Positions 26,322 to 35,908 are shown, numbered from the stretch's first letter. The stretch: 64,000 bases of DNA from Casimicrobium huifangae (GCF_009746125.1 NZ_CP041352.1:4386436-4450435), one strand, 5' to 3'. The notes: generated by a model from the letters alone, not told the origin. Program-made: numbers and translations.

Positions 26322-29300
26322 ATGCCTGCATCTGCCCCGTCCCGCAAGCGCAAATCGGTTGCGCCCGCGCTGCCCGCGAACGTCACCGCACTCGCCACGA
26401 CTGACATCCGCATCCGCGGCGCGCGCCAGAACAACCTCAAGAACCTCGACCTCGACATCCACACTGGTGAACTGACCGTGGTGACCGGCGTGTCGGGCTC
26501 GGGCAAGTCGTCGCTGGTGTTCGACACGCTCTACGCCGAAGGGCAGCGGCGCTACGTTGAGACATTCTCGCCTTATGCGCGGCAGTTCCTCGACCGCATG
26601 GACAAGCCGCAGGTGGACCGCATCGAGGGCATCCCGCCTGCCATCGCGATTGACCAGACCAATCCGGTGCGCACCTCGCGCTCCACGGTAGGCACCATGA
26701 CCGAGGTGAATGATCACCTCAAGCTAATGTTCGCCCGCTTCGCAGCGCTGCATTGTCAGGGCTGCGGGCAACCGGTGCGGCAGGATACGCCGGATTCGAT
26801 TTACATAGACCTCAAGCTGCGGGCGGCAAAGGCTGATGATCCGCGTCTCGCGATCACCTTCCCGGTGACCGTGCCGGAGAACTTCAAGGAAGCCGAGGTC
26901 GAGCAGTTCCTCTCGGCACAGGGCTACACGCGCGTACATAGCCAGGAGAAGCGCGACGGCGTCACCGTGATGCATGTGGTGCAGGATCGCATGCGCATCG
27001 GTACTGCGGAGAAGGCACGCGTGATGGAGGCGCTGGAAGCCGCGCTGCTGCACGGCAAGGGACGGACAAACGTCTTTGTGCTGGACGGCGACGCGGCGAC
27101 ATGGCGCTATTCGGCCGATCTGCACTGCGCTGCCTGCGACATCACCTACAGCGATCCACATCCGTCTTCGTTCTCGTTCAACAATCCTCTAGGTGCCTGC
27201 GAGACCTGCCGTGGCTTCGGGCGGGTGATTGGTGTTGATCTGGGGCTGGTGATTCCGGATGAAGGCAAAACGCTGGCCGAAGGCGCGATCAAGCCGTGGC
27301 AGACCGCGAGCTTCAAGGAATGCCAGGACGATCTGAAGAAGTACATGACGGCCCGCAACATCCCCATGGATGTGCCGTTCCGCGATCTCGGGCCGAACGA
27401 CCGCCGCTACATCGTCGAAGGTGACGACACCTGGCGCTCATGGGAGAAGGACGCCAACAAGAGGTGGTACGGCGTGATGCGTTTCTTCGACTGGCTGGAG
27501 TCGAAGGCGTACAAGATGCACATCCGCGTGCTGCTGTCGAAGTACCGCGCCTACACACCTTGTAACGCCTGTGAAGGCGCCCGGCTGAAGCCGACGTCGA
27601 TCAACTTCCGGCTTGGATCGAAGGCCAATGCCGACGCCGTGTTGCCACCTGGCAAACGCTTTTCACCCCGCCACTTCAAGTTTGAGCGCAGCACGCTGGA
27701 AGCGCTGCCCGGCCTCACCATTCACGATCTGATGCTGTTGCCGATCGAACGGTTGCGACAATTCTTCGCCACGCTGGACTTTGCTGCGGTGGGCGCCGTG
27801 ATGGATGAAGCGGGCGAGCTGGTGCTTGGCGAAGTGCGGTCGCGGCTCGGCTATCTGTGCGACGTGGGGCTTGGCTATCTCACGCTCGACCGCCAGAGCC
27901 GCACGCTCTCGGGCGGCGAAGTGCAGCGCATCAACCTCACCACTGCGCTCGGCACTTCGCTCACCAACACGTTGTTCGTGCTGGACGAGCCTTCCATCGG
28001 CCTGCATCCGCGCGACATGACGCGCATCATTGGCGTCATGCAGCGGCTCAAGACGGCCGGCAATACGCTGGTGGTCGTGGAACACGATCCGCAGATCATG
28101 TTCGCGGCGGATCGCCTGCTGGATGTCGGCCCCGGCCCCGGCGAGCGCGGCGGCAACATCATCTTCGATGGCGCACCGCGCGAGCTGGCGAGCACGCGGG
28201 ATTCGCGCACTGCGGCCTATTTGCTGGGACGGGAGCGGCTGACGCGAAAGCGGCGTATTCTCCCCTCCCCCCCGGTGGGGGAGGGGCAGGGGGAGAGGGG
28301 GACGGCGACCACCTCATCCAACTTGGCGAGAACGAGCCAAGGTCACCCTCTCCCCAACCCCTCTCCCCTCAAGGGAGAGGGGCTCGACTGCATCACCCTC
28401 ACCGGCGCCCGCGAGAACAATCTCAAAGGCATCGACGTGCAGTTTCCGCTGCGCGGGCTGGTCACGGTCACCGGCGTCTCCGGCTCCGGCAAGTCAAGCC
28501 TGGTGCAGGACATTCTGGTGCCGGCGCTGTACAAGGTCAAGGGCAAGACGACCGATGCGCCGGGTACCTACGATCTGCTACTCGGACACCAGAACATTGA
28601 TGATGTGGTGTTTGTCGACCAGTCGCCGATCGGCAAGTCGTCGCGATCCAACCCGGCGAGCTTTGTCGGCGCCTTTGACGCGATCCGCGCCATCTTCGCC
28701 AAAGCTGCGGTCGCCGTTGAGCGTGGCTACACGCAGGGCACCTTCAGTTTCAACGCCGGCAACGGCCGCTGCCCGACCTGCTCCGGTTCCGGCTTTGAGC
28801 ACGTCGAGATGCAGTTCTTGTCCGACGTTTACCTGCGGTGCCCCGATTGCGATGGTACCCGCTTCCGCGCCGAAGTGCGCGAGGTCAAAGTCAACGACAA
28901 AAGCATCAGCGACATGCTGGAGCTGACCGTCAGCGAGGCGATTGCGTTCTTTGCTGACATCAAGGGCGGCGCCGAGGTGTTGCGCACCCTGCAGCCGCTC
29001 GCGGATGTTGGTCTCGACTACGTGCGCCTCGGGCAGCCGGTGCCAACGCTTTCCGGCGGTGAGGCGCAGCGCCTCAAACTGGCCGGGCATCTGGCCGAGA
29101 GCGCCGGTCCGGACGGCGGGCGCCCGATTGCGATGCTGCCCCGTCGCATCAAACCGGAAGACCCGACCAAACCGCGCGGCAAGCTGTTCGTGTTCGACGA
29201 GCCGACCACCGGTTTGCACTTTGACGACATCGCCAAGCTGCTCGCTGCCTTCGACAAGCTGCTCGATGCCGGGCACTCCATTGTGGTTATTGAACACAAT

Positions 29301-32249
29301 CTCGATGTGATCAACGCCAGCGACTGGCTGATCGACCTTGGCCCCGAAGGCGGCGACGCGGGCGGCGAGGTGATCTTCACCGGCACGCCAGATGCAATCC
29401 GTCGCGACAGGCGTTCGCACACTGGCAAGGCACTCAACGACTATGACCGTGATCTGGCTTCGCTGGCTGAATCAACGCGCACGCTGAAGGCCGCCGAGCC
29501 GCGCGGCACCTATCTGCATCGCGCCGTCGCGCGCAACATCAGCGTACTGCATGCCCGTGAGCACAATCTGAAAAACGTGAGCGTGGAGATTCCGGCCAAG
29601 GGCTTCACGGTCATCACCGGACCGTCCGGCTCTGGCAAATCGACGCTGGCGTTCGACATCATCTTCAACGAGGGTCAGCGCCGCTACCTTGAGTCACTCA
29701 ACGCCTATGCACGCCAGTTCGTTCAGCCCTCGGCGCGCCCGGACGTGGACGCCATTCACGGCATTCCACCAACAGTCGCAATCGAGCAGCGCGTATCACG
29801 CGGCGGGCGCAAGTCGACCGTCGCCACGCTGACCGAGATCTATCACTTCCTGCGTCTGCTCTGGATGAAGCTCGGCACCCAGTATTGCCCGACCTGCGAC
29901 GTGCCCATCGAGCCGCAGTCGCTCGATGCCATCGCCGCACGGGTCATGAAGGAATGCAAGGGCAAGCACGCGACGATCCTTGCACCGCTGGTGGTCAATC
30001 GCAAGGGGCTCTACACCGATCTCGCCAAGTGGGCCAAAGGTAAGGGCTTTGTACATCTGCGGGTGGATGGCGAGCTGATCCCGGTCGCGCCGTGGCCCCG
30101 CCTTGATCGCTTTGCCGAGCACAACATTGAACTGCCGGTTGCTACCGTTGAGGTAGCGGCAAAGGGCGAGAAGGACCTCCGCGCCGCGCTGGTGTCGGGC
30201 CTCGACTACGGCAAGGGTGTGGTGCAGGTGTTGTCGTGGAAGAAGGGCAGTGAGGAGGCCGAACTGACGGTGTTTTCCACCAAACGAGCCTGCCCAAGCT
30301 GCGGCACCAGCTTCGCCGAGCTTGATCCCCGGCTGTTCTCCTTCAACAGCAAGCATGGCTGGTGTACCAGTTGCCAGGGCACTGGCGAAAGCGTCAAGGG
30401 CTTCAAGCGTGATGATCGTGTCAGCGAAGAATTCGCCGACCGCGAGCTGGACGCCTTCCTCGACGCGAAAGAAGCGTTCGAGCTTTGCACGTCATGTGAG
30501 GGCGCACGACTGAACCCGGTGGCGCGCAACGTGCGCTTCCGCGAGCAGGGCATTCATGCGGTCGTTGCGCATTCGGTGATCGATGTTGAGCGCTTCGTGA
30601 ATGTGTTGAAGCTCTCTGTACGCGAGGAAGAAATTGCGCGCGACATCCTGGTGGAAGTGAAATCGCGGCTCGCATTCCTGCAGGAGGTAGGGCTCGGCTA
30701 TCTCACGCTGGACCGCTCGGCGCCGACGCTCTCTGGCGGCGAGGCGCAGCGCATTCGCCTGGCCGCGCAGCTTGGCTCCAACCTGCAGGGTGTTGCCTAT
30801 GTGCTTGACGAACCGACCATTGGCCTGCATGCGCGCGACAACCGCATCCTGCTCGACACGCTGGAGAAACTGCAGGCCAAGGGCAATACGCTGGTGGTCG
30901 TCGAGCACGACGAGGACACCATCAAGCGCGCGCACCACATCATTGACCTTGGGCCAGGCGCAGGCGTGCGCGGCGGCGAGATTGTTGCCGAGGGAACCGC
31001 TGCGGAGCTGAAGGCGAACCCGAAGTCGATCACCGGCCGCTTCTTGAAGAAGCCGCTCGCGCATCCGCTACATCAGCGTGCGCCGGTTAGCAAGAATGAC
31101 GCCGCCATTGCGGTGAGTGGCGCCAATCTGCACAACCTGAAGAATGTCTCGACCTCGCTGCCGCTCGCGCGTCTATCCGTGATCACCGGCGTCTCCGGTT
31201 CCGGCAAATCGACACTTGCGCGCGAGGTGCTACATGAAAATCTGCAGGCGCTGGTAGCGGCGCGCAACACGAGGAAAAAAGCACCCGCACTCACCGGCTG
31301 CAAATCGCTGACCGGCTGGGAGGATGTGGATCGGGTGCTTGAGGTTGACCAGACGCCCATTGGCAAGACACCGCGCTCCTGCCCGGCCACTTATATCGGC
31401 TTCTGGGACAACATCCGCAAGCTCTACGCCGAGACCTCCGAGGCGAAGATGCGCGGCTACGGCCCAGGTCGCTTCTCGTTCAACACTGCCGGCGGCCGCT
31501 GCGATGTCTGCGCCGGGGCCGGCATGGTAACGGTGGAAATGAACTTTCTGCCCGACGTGAAGCTGCCGTGCGACGTCTGCAACGGCGCCCGCTTCAACAG
31601 CGAGACGCTGTCGGTGCTGTGGCGTGACAAATCCATTGGTGACGTGCTGGCGATGGACGTCGACGACGCGGTCGATTTTTTCGCAACGATGCCGTCCATC
31701 CATCATCCGCTGAAGCTCATGCAGGATGTGGGGCTGGGCTATCTCACGCTGGGGCAACCGAGCCCGACGCTCTCCGGCGGCGAGGCGCAGCGCATCAAGC
31801 TGGTCACCGAGCTCGCCAAAGTGAAAGAGACTTTTGCGCTCACTGCAGGCGATTTGCCCGCGCCGACCAAGGCAGCCGTCGCCCGAGCGAAAAAACTGGC
31901 CGCCAGTGGGCAGGCAACTGCCTCCGCGCCTGCTGGTCGCAGCGCCGGCCAGCGCCGCCTCAACCCGCACACGCTGTACGTGCTCGACGAACCGACGGTT
32001 GGCTTGCATATGGCGGACGTGGAGAAGCTGATCCATGTGCTGCACCGGCTGGTCAACGCCGGCAACACGGTGATCCTGATCGAACACAACCTCGACCTCA
32101 TCGCCGAAGCCGACTGGATCATCGACATGGGTCCGGAGGGCGGCACCGGCGGCGGCACGGTGGTCGTCGCTGGCGACGTGCCGACGGTGCTCAAGGCAAA
32201 GGCGAAGTCACATACTGGCGCGGTGTTGTCGGAGTTTTTGCCGGCTTAA
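26322..32249 (+). CDS. uvrA: Double-length UvrA-like excinuclease ABC subunit A
   Basis: This 1975-residue protein is about twice the size of normal UvrA (~940). UvrA recognises damaged DNA with UvrB in nucleotide excision repair. Four ABC nucleotide-binding domains are visible: Walker A loops near residues 56, 718, 1100 and 1623, and LSGGE signatures near 529, 910, 1470 and 1817. Each half has its own zinc-type cysteines (CQGCGQ and CPTCSGSG in the first; CPTCDV and CDVCAGAG in the second) and the UvrA start GARQNNLKNLDL. The two halves are diverged, so the fusion is old. A repeat has entered the first half at 28259-28384. ATG 26322 is chosen; 26190 is in frame but would include the SOS box. 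Confidence 0.9.
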   Translation: MPASAPSRKRKSVAPALPANVTALATTDIRIRGARQNNLKNLDLDIHTGELTVVTGVSGSGKSSLVFDTLYAEGQRRYVETFSPYARQFLDRMDKPQVDRIEGIPPAIAIDQTNPVRTSRSTVGTMTEVNDHLKLMFARFAALHCQGCGQPVRQDTPDSIYIDLKLRAAKADDPRLAITFPVTVPENFKEAEVEQFLSAQGYTRVHSQEKRDGVTVMHVVQDRMRIGTAEKARVMEALEAALLHGKGRTNVFVLDGDAATWRYSADLHCAACDITYSDPHPSSFSFNNPLGACETCRGFGRVIGVDLGLVIPDEGKTLAEGAIKPWQTASFKECQDDLKKYMTARNIPMDVPFRDLGPNDRRYIVEGDDTWRSWEKDANKRWYGVMRFFDWLESKAYKMHIRVLLSKYRAYTPCNACEGARLKPTSINFRLGSKANADAVLPPGKRFSPRHFKFERSTLEALPGLTIHDLMLLPIERLRQFFATLDFAAVGAVMDEAGELVLGEVRSRLGYLCDVGLGYLTLDRQSRTLSGGEVQRINLTTALGTSLTNTLFVLDEPSIGLHPRDMTRIIGVMQRLKTAGNTLVVVEHDPQIMFAADRLLDVGPGPGERGGNIIFDGAPRELASTRDSRTAAYLLGRERLTRKRRILPSPPVGEGQGERGTATTSSNLARTSQGHPLPNPSPLKGEGLDCITLTGARENNLKGIDVQFPLRGLVTVTGVSGSGKSSLVQDILVPALYKVKGKTTDAPGTYDLLLGHQNIDDVVFVDQSPIGKSSRSNPASFVGAFDAIRAIFAKAAVAVERGYTQGTFSFNAGNGRCPTCSGSGFEHVEMQFLSDVYLRCPDCDGTRFRAEVREVKVNDKSISDMLELTVSEAIAFFADIKGGAEVLRTLQPLADVGLDYVRLGQPVPTLSGGEAQRLKLAGHLAESAGPDGGRPIAMLPRRIKPEDPTKPRGKLFVFDEPTTGLHFDDIAKLLAAFDKLLDAGHSIVVIEHNLDVINASDWLIDLGPEGGDAGGEVIFTGTPDAIRRDRRSHTGKALNDYDRDLASLAESTRTLKAAEPRGTYLHRAVARNISVLHAREHNLKNVSVEIPAKGFTVITGPSGSGKSTLAFDIIFNEGQRRYLESLNAYARQFVQPSARPDVDAIHGIPPTVAIEQRVSRGGRKSTVATLTEIYHFLRLLWMKLGTQYCPTCDVPIEPQSLDAIAARVMKECKGKHATILAPLVVNRKGLYTDLAKWAKGKGFVHLRVDGELIPVAPWPRLDRFAEHNIELPVATVEVAAKGEKDLRAALVSGLDYGKGVVQVLSWKKGSEEAELTVFSTKRACPSCGTSFAELDPRLFSFNSKHGWCTSCQGTGESVKGFKRDDRVSEEFADRELDAFLDAKEAFELCTSCEGARLNPVARNVRFREQGIHAVVAHSVIDVERFVNVLKLSVREEEIARDILVEVKSRLAFLQEVGLGYLTLDRSAPTLSGGEAQRIRLAAQLGSNLQGVAYVLDEPTIGLHARDNRILLDTLEKLQAKGNTLVVVEHDEDTIKRAHHIIDLGPGAGVRGGEIVAEGTAAELKANPKSITGRFLKKPLAHPLHQRAPVSKNDAAIAVSGANLHNLKNVSTSLPLARLSVITGVSGSGKSTLAREVLHENLQALVAARNTRKKAPALTGCKSLTGWEDVDRVLEVDQTPIGKTPRSCPATYIGFWDNIRKLYAETSEAKMRGYGPGRFSFNTAGGRCDVCAGAGMVTVEMNFLPDVKLPCDVCNGARFNSETLSVLWRDKSIGDVLAMDVDDAVDFFATMPSIHHPLKLMQDVGLGYLTLGQPSPTLSGGEAQRIKLVTELAKVKETFALTAGDLPAPTKAAVARAKKLAASGQATASAPAGRSAGQRRLNPHTLYVLDEPTVGLHMADVEKLIHVLHRLVNAGNTVILIEHNLDLIAEADWIIDMGPEGGTGGGTVVVAGDVPTVLKAKAKSHTGAVLSEFLPA
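28259..28384. repeat. G/C-run palindromic repeat inserted in frame within uvrA
   Basis: About 126 bp of C-rich and G-rich runs interrupt uvrA between its first and second ATPase domains. The left arm (CCCCTCCC...GGGGGAGGGGC, 28261-28300) and right arm (CCCTCTCCCC...AAGGGAGAGGGG, 28346-28382) are inverted copies. Translated, it reads PSPPVGEGQGERG, a short linker, then PLPNPSPLKGEGL, the product of a repeat type known from many proteobacterial intergenic regions. The reading frame stays open, so it adds ~42 residues (about 646-688). Confidence 0.8.
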
Positions 32250-32289
32250 ACCTTGCCTCGGACGCTCGGCATGACGTTCAGGGAAACCT

Positions 32290-32323
32290 GAATGTGTAAA
32301 ATGTGTATTGCTTTTACACATTC
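32290..32323. promoter_or_regulatory. Perfect 12-bp inverted repeat, likely VapB/VapBC operator
   Basis: GAATGTGTAAAA at 32290-32301 and TTTTACACATTC at 32312-32323 are exact inverted copies with a 10-bp spacer, which itself repeats TGTGTA. It ends 11 bp before the vapB start. VapBC complexes bind such palindromes to repress their own operon. Confidence 0.75.
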
Positions 32324-32334
32324 AATCAATTGCT

Positions 32335-32634
32335 GTGCGTACCAACATTGATATCGACGACACCTTGATGGAAGCCGCCATGCGTGCCGGGCCGTTTTCC
32401 ACCAAGCGCGAAGCGGTTGAAGCCGGCTTGCAGCTTCTCGCGCGCAAGGCCGCGTATCGCGACATCCTTGCCCTTCGCGGCAAATTGCAATGGGACGACA
32501 GCCCTTTGTCAGCCGGCGCCACCGATATTTCATCAAGCACCGCGCTCACCGCCCACAGCCCGGCGCCGCCGCCGTACGCCCACTCAGCATCCGCTGCCCC
32601 GAAAGCCACCGCAAAGAAAGCGCGCAGCAAGTGA
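32335..32634 (+). CDS. vapB: VapB-type antitoxin with extended tail
   Basis: This 99-residue antitoxin has a ribbon-helix-helix-like start RTNIDIDDTLMEAAMRA and KREAVEAGLQLLARKAAYRDILALRGKL, the classic VapB layout. The toxin-blocking part is around LRGKLQWDD. A ~45-residue Ala, Ser, Pro and Lys-rich tail follows; usual VapBs end near residue 60-75. The start is GTG at 32335, because RTNIDID is the normal beginning. Its stop overlaps the toxin start (GTGA), giving tight translational coupling. Confidence 0.88.
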   Translation: MRTNIDIDDTLMEAAMRAGPFSTKREAVEAGLQLLARKAAYRDILALRGKLQWDDSPLSAGATDISSSTALTAHSPAPPPYAHSASAAPKATAKKARSK

Positions 32635-33032
32635 TTCTGGTTGATTCAAGCGTGTGGATTGATTTCTTCCGTGGTCAAGAAACCGCCGCCGTTGAGCAGC
32701 TCGCTGAATTGCTCGACGAAGCTGCCGCGCCTGTCGCCATCGCAGACCTTGCCCTGTTTGAGGTGCTTCGCGGCTTTCGCCACGAGCATGACTATGTGGC
32801 CGCCGACAGCGTAATGCGCGCGCTTGACGTCATCGCCATCGGCGGCGACGCGATCTGTCGTGCCGCCGCGCAGCACTACCGCGAGCTGCGCGCCCGCGGG
32901 GTCACCATAGCCAGCCCGATCGACGTGCTGCAGGCCACCTACTGCATAGAACACAATCACGCGCTGCTACACAATGATCGCGACTTTGACGCGATGGAAT
33001 CCCTGCGCGGGCTCAAAGTCTGGCGGCATTAG
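32631..33032 (+). CDS. vapC: VapC-type PIN-domain ribonuclease toxin
   Basis: This 133-residue PIN nuclease probably cleaves tRNA or rRNA when free of antitoxin. The acidic metal-binding set is seen: Asp 5 in ILVDSSVWIDFF, Glu 44 in ALFEVLRGF, Asp 98 in ASPIDVLQA and Asp 117/119 in HNDRDFD. The start is GTG at 32631, overlapping the antitoxin stop by 4 bp. No in-frame stop or missing catalytic residue is seen, so the module looks active. Confidence 0.92.
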   Translation: MILVDSSVWIDFFRGQETAAVEQLAELLDEAAAPVAIADLALFEVLRGFRHEHDYVAADSVMRALDVIAIGGDAICRAAAQHYRELRARGVTIASPIDVLQATYCIEHNHALLHNDRDFDAMESLRGLKVWRH

Positions 33033-33038
33033 CCGCCA
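33021..33038. terminator. Hairpin between convergent vapC and dctM
   Basis: TGGCGGC-ATTA-GCCGCCA is a perfect 7-bp stem that includes the vapC stop codon. It lacks a long T-run but sits between converging genes, so it may work as a two-way terminator or protect 3' ends. Confidence 0.5.
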
Positions 33039-33050
33039 ATATCTTCACCG

Positions 33051-34328
33051 TTACCGCATCACCCCCGGCAACCATGTCGTCAGCGCCGGCACAAAGGTGA
33101 TGGCCACCAGCACCGCAAGCAGCGGCCACAGGAACGGCAGGGTGGCGCGCACCACGGCGGCGAAGGGCAAGTTGGCAACGCGGGCGGTGACGAACAGCAC
33201 AATGCCCACCGGTGGTGTGATGGTGCCGATCATCAGGTTCAGCACGACGACGACGCCAAACTGGATCGGGTCGATCCCGAGCGCGAGTGCGGGCGGCACC
33301 AGAATCGGGATCAGGATCAGCATCGCGGCGATGGCTTCCATGAAGCAGCCGACGATCAACAGAATCACGTTGACCAGAATCAGGTACATGATCGGCGAGC
33401 TCACCGTCTGCGTCAGCCAGCCGCCAAAGTTCTGCGGCAGGCGTGACAGTGAGAGCGCATAGGCGAGCAGTGCCGCGCTCATCACCAGCGCCATCATCAC
33501 ACCCGTTGTCTCTACGGTGTCCAGCACGATGCGCGGCAAGTCGCGGACGCGGAACTCGCCGTAGCCCAAACCGACGACCAGCGCATAGAACGCTGCTACC
33601 GCCGCCGATTCAGTGGCGGTGAAGTACCCGCTCATCATGCCGCCGAACAGCACCACCGGGCACAGCAGTGCCCAGAACGCGCCCTTGAATGCCAGCCACA
33701 CGTCACGCGCGCCGGGGAATGGCACCCGCGGCAGATTACGGCGAAGCGCAATGGCCCGCACCATGATCATCAGCGCCACCGCCATCAGCAAGCCAGGCAC
33801 CACACCGCCCAGGAACAGGTCGCCAATCGACGCCTCTGCCGACACGCCGTAGATGATCATCGGCAGCGACGGCGGGATGATCGGCCCGATGGTGGCAGAC
33901 GCGGCGGTGACAGCCGCTGCCGTCTCGGTGTCGTAGCCCGCATCCTGCATCGCTTTGATTTCGATGGTGCCGATGCCGCCCGCATCCGCCACTGCCGAGC
34001 CGCTCATGCCAGCAAAGATCACGCTGCCGAGAATGTTGGCGTGGCACAAGCCGCCTTTCCACCAGCCCACACATACCGTCGCGAAGCGGAAGATGCGTTC
34101 GGTAACACCCGAGGTGTTCATCAGCGAACCCATCAGGATGTACATCGGCGCAGCCAGCAATGGAAAGCTGTCGGCCGCCTTCAACAATTTCTGCGGCACT
34201 GCAATCGGGTTGATGCCGGCCGCCGCGATGAAAGCCGCGCCTGCCAGTGCCATGAGCGCATAGATCGGCGCGCCGGTGAACAGCAGCACAAACCAGAGCG
34301 CCAGAATGACGAGCATCAGCGTGGTCAT
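33051..34328 (-). CDS. dctM: TRAP transporter large permease DctM
   Basis: This 425-residue, ~12-helix inner-membrane protein is the transport channel of a tripartite ATP-independent periplasmic system, driven by the sodium gradient. Family marks: LLFTGAPIYALMALAGAAF, PLLAAPMYILMGSLMNTSGVTERIF, GMSGSAVADAGGIGTIEIKAM, and IGPIIPPSLPMIIYG. It is the last gene of the dctP-dctQ-dctM operon and overlaps dctQ by 4 bp. Confidence 0.95.
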   Translation of the reverse strand: MTTLMLVILALWFVLLFTGAPIYALMALAGAAFIAAAGINPIAVPQKLLKAADSFPLLAAPMYILMGSLMNTSGVTERIFRFATVCVGWWKGGLCHANILGSVIFAGMSGSAVADAGGIGTIEIKAMQDAGYDTETAAAVTAASATIGPIIPPSLPMIIYGVSAEASIGDLFLGGVVPGLLMAVALMIMVRAIALRRNLPRVPFPGARDVWLAFKGAFWALLCPVVLFGGMMSGYFTATESAAVAAFYALVVGLGYGEFRVRDLPRIVLDTVETTGVMMALVMSAALLAYALSLSRLPQNFGGWLTQTVSSPIMYLILVNVILLIVGCFMEAIAAMLILIPILVPPALALGIDPIQFGVVVVLNLMIGTITPPVGIVLFVTARVANLPFAAVVRATLPFLWPLLAVLVAITFVPALTTWLPGVMR

Positions 34329-34780
34329 TGGCCGAGCCGCTCCCGCATTCTCGCGATCGTGAGCCCGCCAATGGCAATGGCCGCCACCGGCAGCACGGCA
34401 TAGACCACTGCATAGTTGAAGAACAGCGTCACGGTCTCGACGTCACGATTGTTGTCGACCAGCTTCATGCCGAACCAGAGCAACCAGACCATCAGCACCA
34501 CGATACCGATGTCACCCGACCAGCCCAGCACCCGCTGCAGGCGCGGGCTCGCCCGCTCGCTGAACTGGGTGATGGCAATGTGCGAGCGGCGCTCCGTGGC
34601 AACGACCCACCCGAGGAACGCCACCCAGATGAACAGGTAGCGCGCCAGCTCCTCGCTCCACACCAGCGGCTCGAAAAACTTGCGCGCAACGACCTGCGCC
34701 AACACCAGCCCCACCATCAGCACGAAGAGTGTGATGGCGGTGGCGTGCAGCGCGCCGCGTGCCCAGCGCAGGGCGGTCAT
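34325..34780 (-). CDS. dctQ: TRAP transporter small permease DctQ
   Basis: This 151-residue membrane protein has four hydrophobic segments. The DctQ signature EPLVWSEELARYLFIWVAFLG lies near residue 40 and RRSHIAI near residue 65. It forms the membrane complex with DctM. The ATG at 34780 overlaps the dctP stop by 4 bp (ATGA), and the gene end overlaps the dctM start. An in-frame start at 34819 would lie inside dctP and is rejected. Confidence 0.93.
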   Translation of the reverse strand: MTALRWARGALHATAITLFVLMVGLVLAQVVARKFFEPLVWSEELARYLFIWVAFLGWVVATERRSHIAITQFSERASPRLQRVLGWSGDIGIVVLMVWLLWFGMKLVDNNRDVETVTLFFNYAVVYAVLPVAAIAIGGLTIARMRERLGQ

Positions 34781-35754
34781 TTCATGTTGGCGATGGACTC
34801 GTAGGTGCCCTTGCCCCACTTCGCTTCAAACTTCGGCGGCACGGCGGCCAGCGTTGCCTTGCGCCACTCGGCCACATCCGGCTGCAACACGGTGACACCC
34901 GCCGCCTTGAACTCGTCGACCAGGGTTTTCTCCTGCGCGATGATCTGGCTGTCGGCCCACGCCATTTGCGCCTTCAGCACATCTTCCACGGCTTTGCGAT
35001 CCGCCGCCGCGATCTTCTGCCACGCCGCATCGTTCACCACCACCAGGCGCGGCGTCATGATGTGGCCGGAGAGCACCAGGTATTTCTGCACTTCGTAAAA
35101 CTTGCCGCTCTTGATGGTGGGTAGCGGATTTTCCTGACCATCGACGACGCCCTGCTTGAGCGCCAGATAAAGTTCATTGAAATTCATCGGCGTCGGGCGC
35201 GCGCCCCAGCTCTCGGCCATCGCCTTGAACACGTCATTCTCCGGCACTCGAAGCTTGAGCCCCTTCATGTCAGCCAGCGTGTTCACCGCCTTGGTGGACG
35301 TGGTGACGTGACGGGTGCCGTAGTACACCGCGCCGAGAATGCGCATGCCCCGCGCCTTGACCAGTTGCTCGTTGTACTGCGCCAGCAGCGGACCATTGAG
35401 CGCCTTGATCAGATGCTGTGGATCGCGCCAGATGTACGGTGCCTCCACGACCGAGATCGACGGAATCCAGGCGCCGAAATTGGCCGCGCCCTCGGTGACC
35501 AGTTGCTGCGACCCATTGGCCACCGCCTCGATCATGTCGCGCGAGCCGCCGATCTGGCCGCCGGCAAATGCCTGGATCTCGACGCGACCGCCGGTCTTCG
35601 CCTTCACCTCGGCGGCCACGCGGTCAATCATCTGTACCTGCGGGTGGCTGCCGCCCACCACGTCGCCCCAGCGCAGAATGGTTTGCGCCTGTGCCGCGCC
35701 GTACAGCGCGCAGACGACAGCGGCTGCAACGGCAGCGCGAGTGAATCGATTCAT
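34777..35754 (-). CDS. dctP: TRAP transporter substrate-binding protein DctP
   Basis: This 325-residue periplasmic protein has a signal peptide ending AAQAQ near residue 23. Family marks: GGSHPQVQMIDRVAAEVKAKTGGRVEIQAF, MKGLKLRVPENDVFKAMAESWGARPTPMNFNELYLALKQGVVDGQENPL, where the Arg in RVPEND binds a carboxylate in DctP relatives. The substrate is thus probably an organic acid. AGGAGG stands just before the ATG at 35754. It heads the operon. Confidence 0.95.
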   Translation of the reverse strand: MNRFTRAAVAAAVVCALYGAAQAQTILRWGDVVGGSHPQVQMIDRVAAEVKAKTGGRVEIQAFAGGQIGGSRDMIEAVANGSQQLVTEGAANFGAWIPSISVVEAPYIWRDPQHLIKALNGPLLAQYNEQLVKARGMRILGAVYYGTRHVTTSTKAVNTLADMKGLKLRVPENDVFKAMAESWGARPTPMNFNELYLALKQGVVDGQENPLPTIKSGKFYEVQKYLVLSGHIMTPRLVVVNDAAWQKIAAADRKAVEDVLKAQMAWADSQIIAQEKTLVDEFKAAGVTVLQPDVAEWRKATLAAVPPKFEAKWGKGTYESIANMK

Positions 35755-35908
35755 GGCTCCTCCTTGTGATTGGTCACGCCGGCAATTGCCGCGATTGCGG
35801 ATGAATCGGGCCAGCGCGTTCTGCCGCATTTTGGATGAAAGCCGGTGCGAGCGGCGCGACGAGGTCCGCTGTCATGTCTTTGACGAGGCAGACGAGGGCG
35901 GTGTGAGG

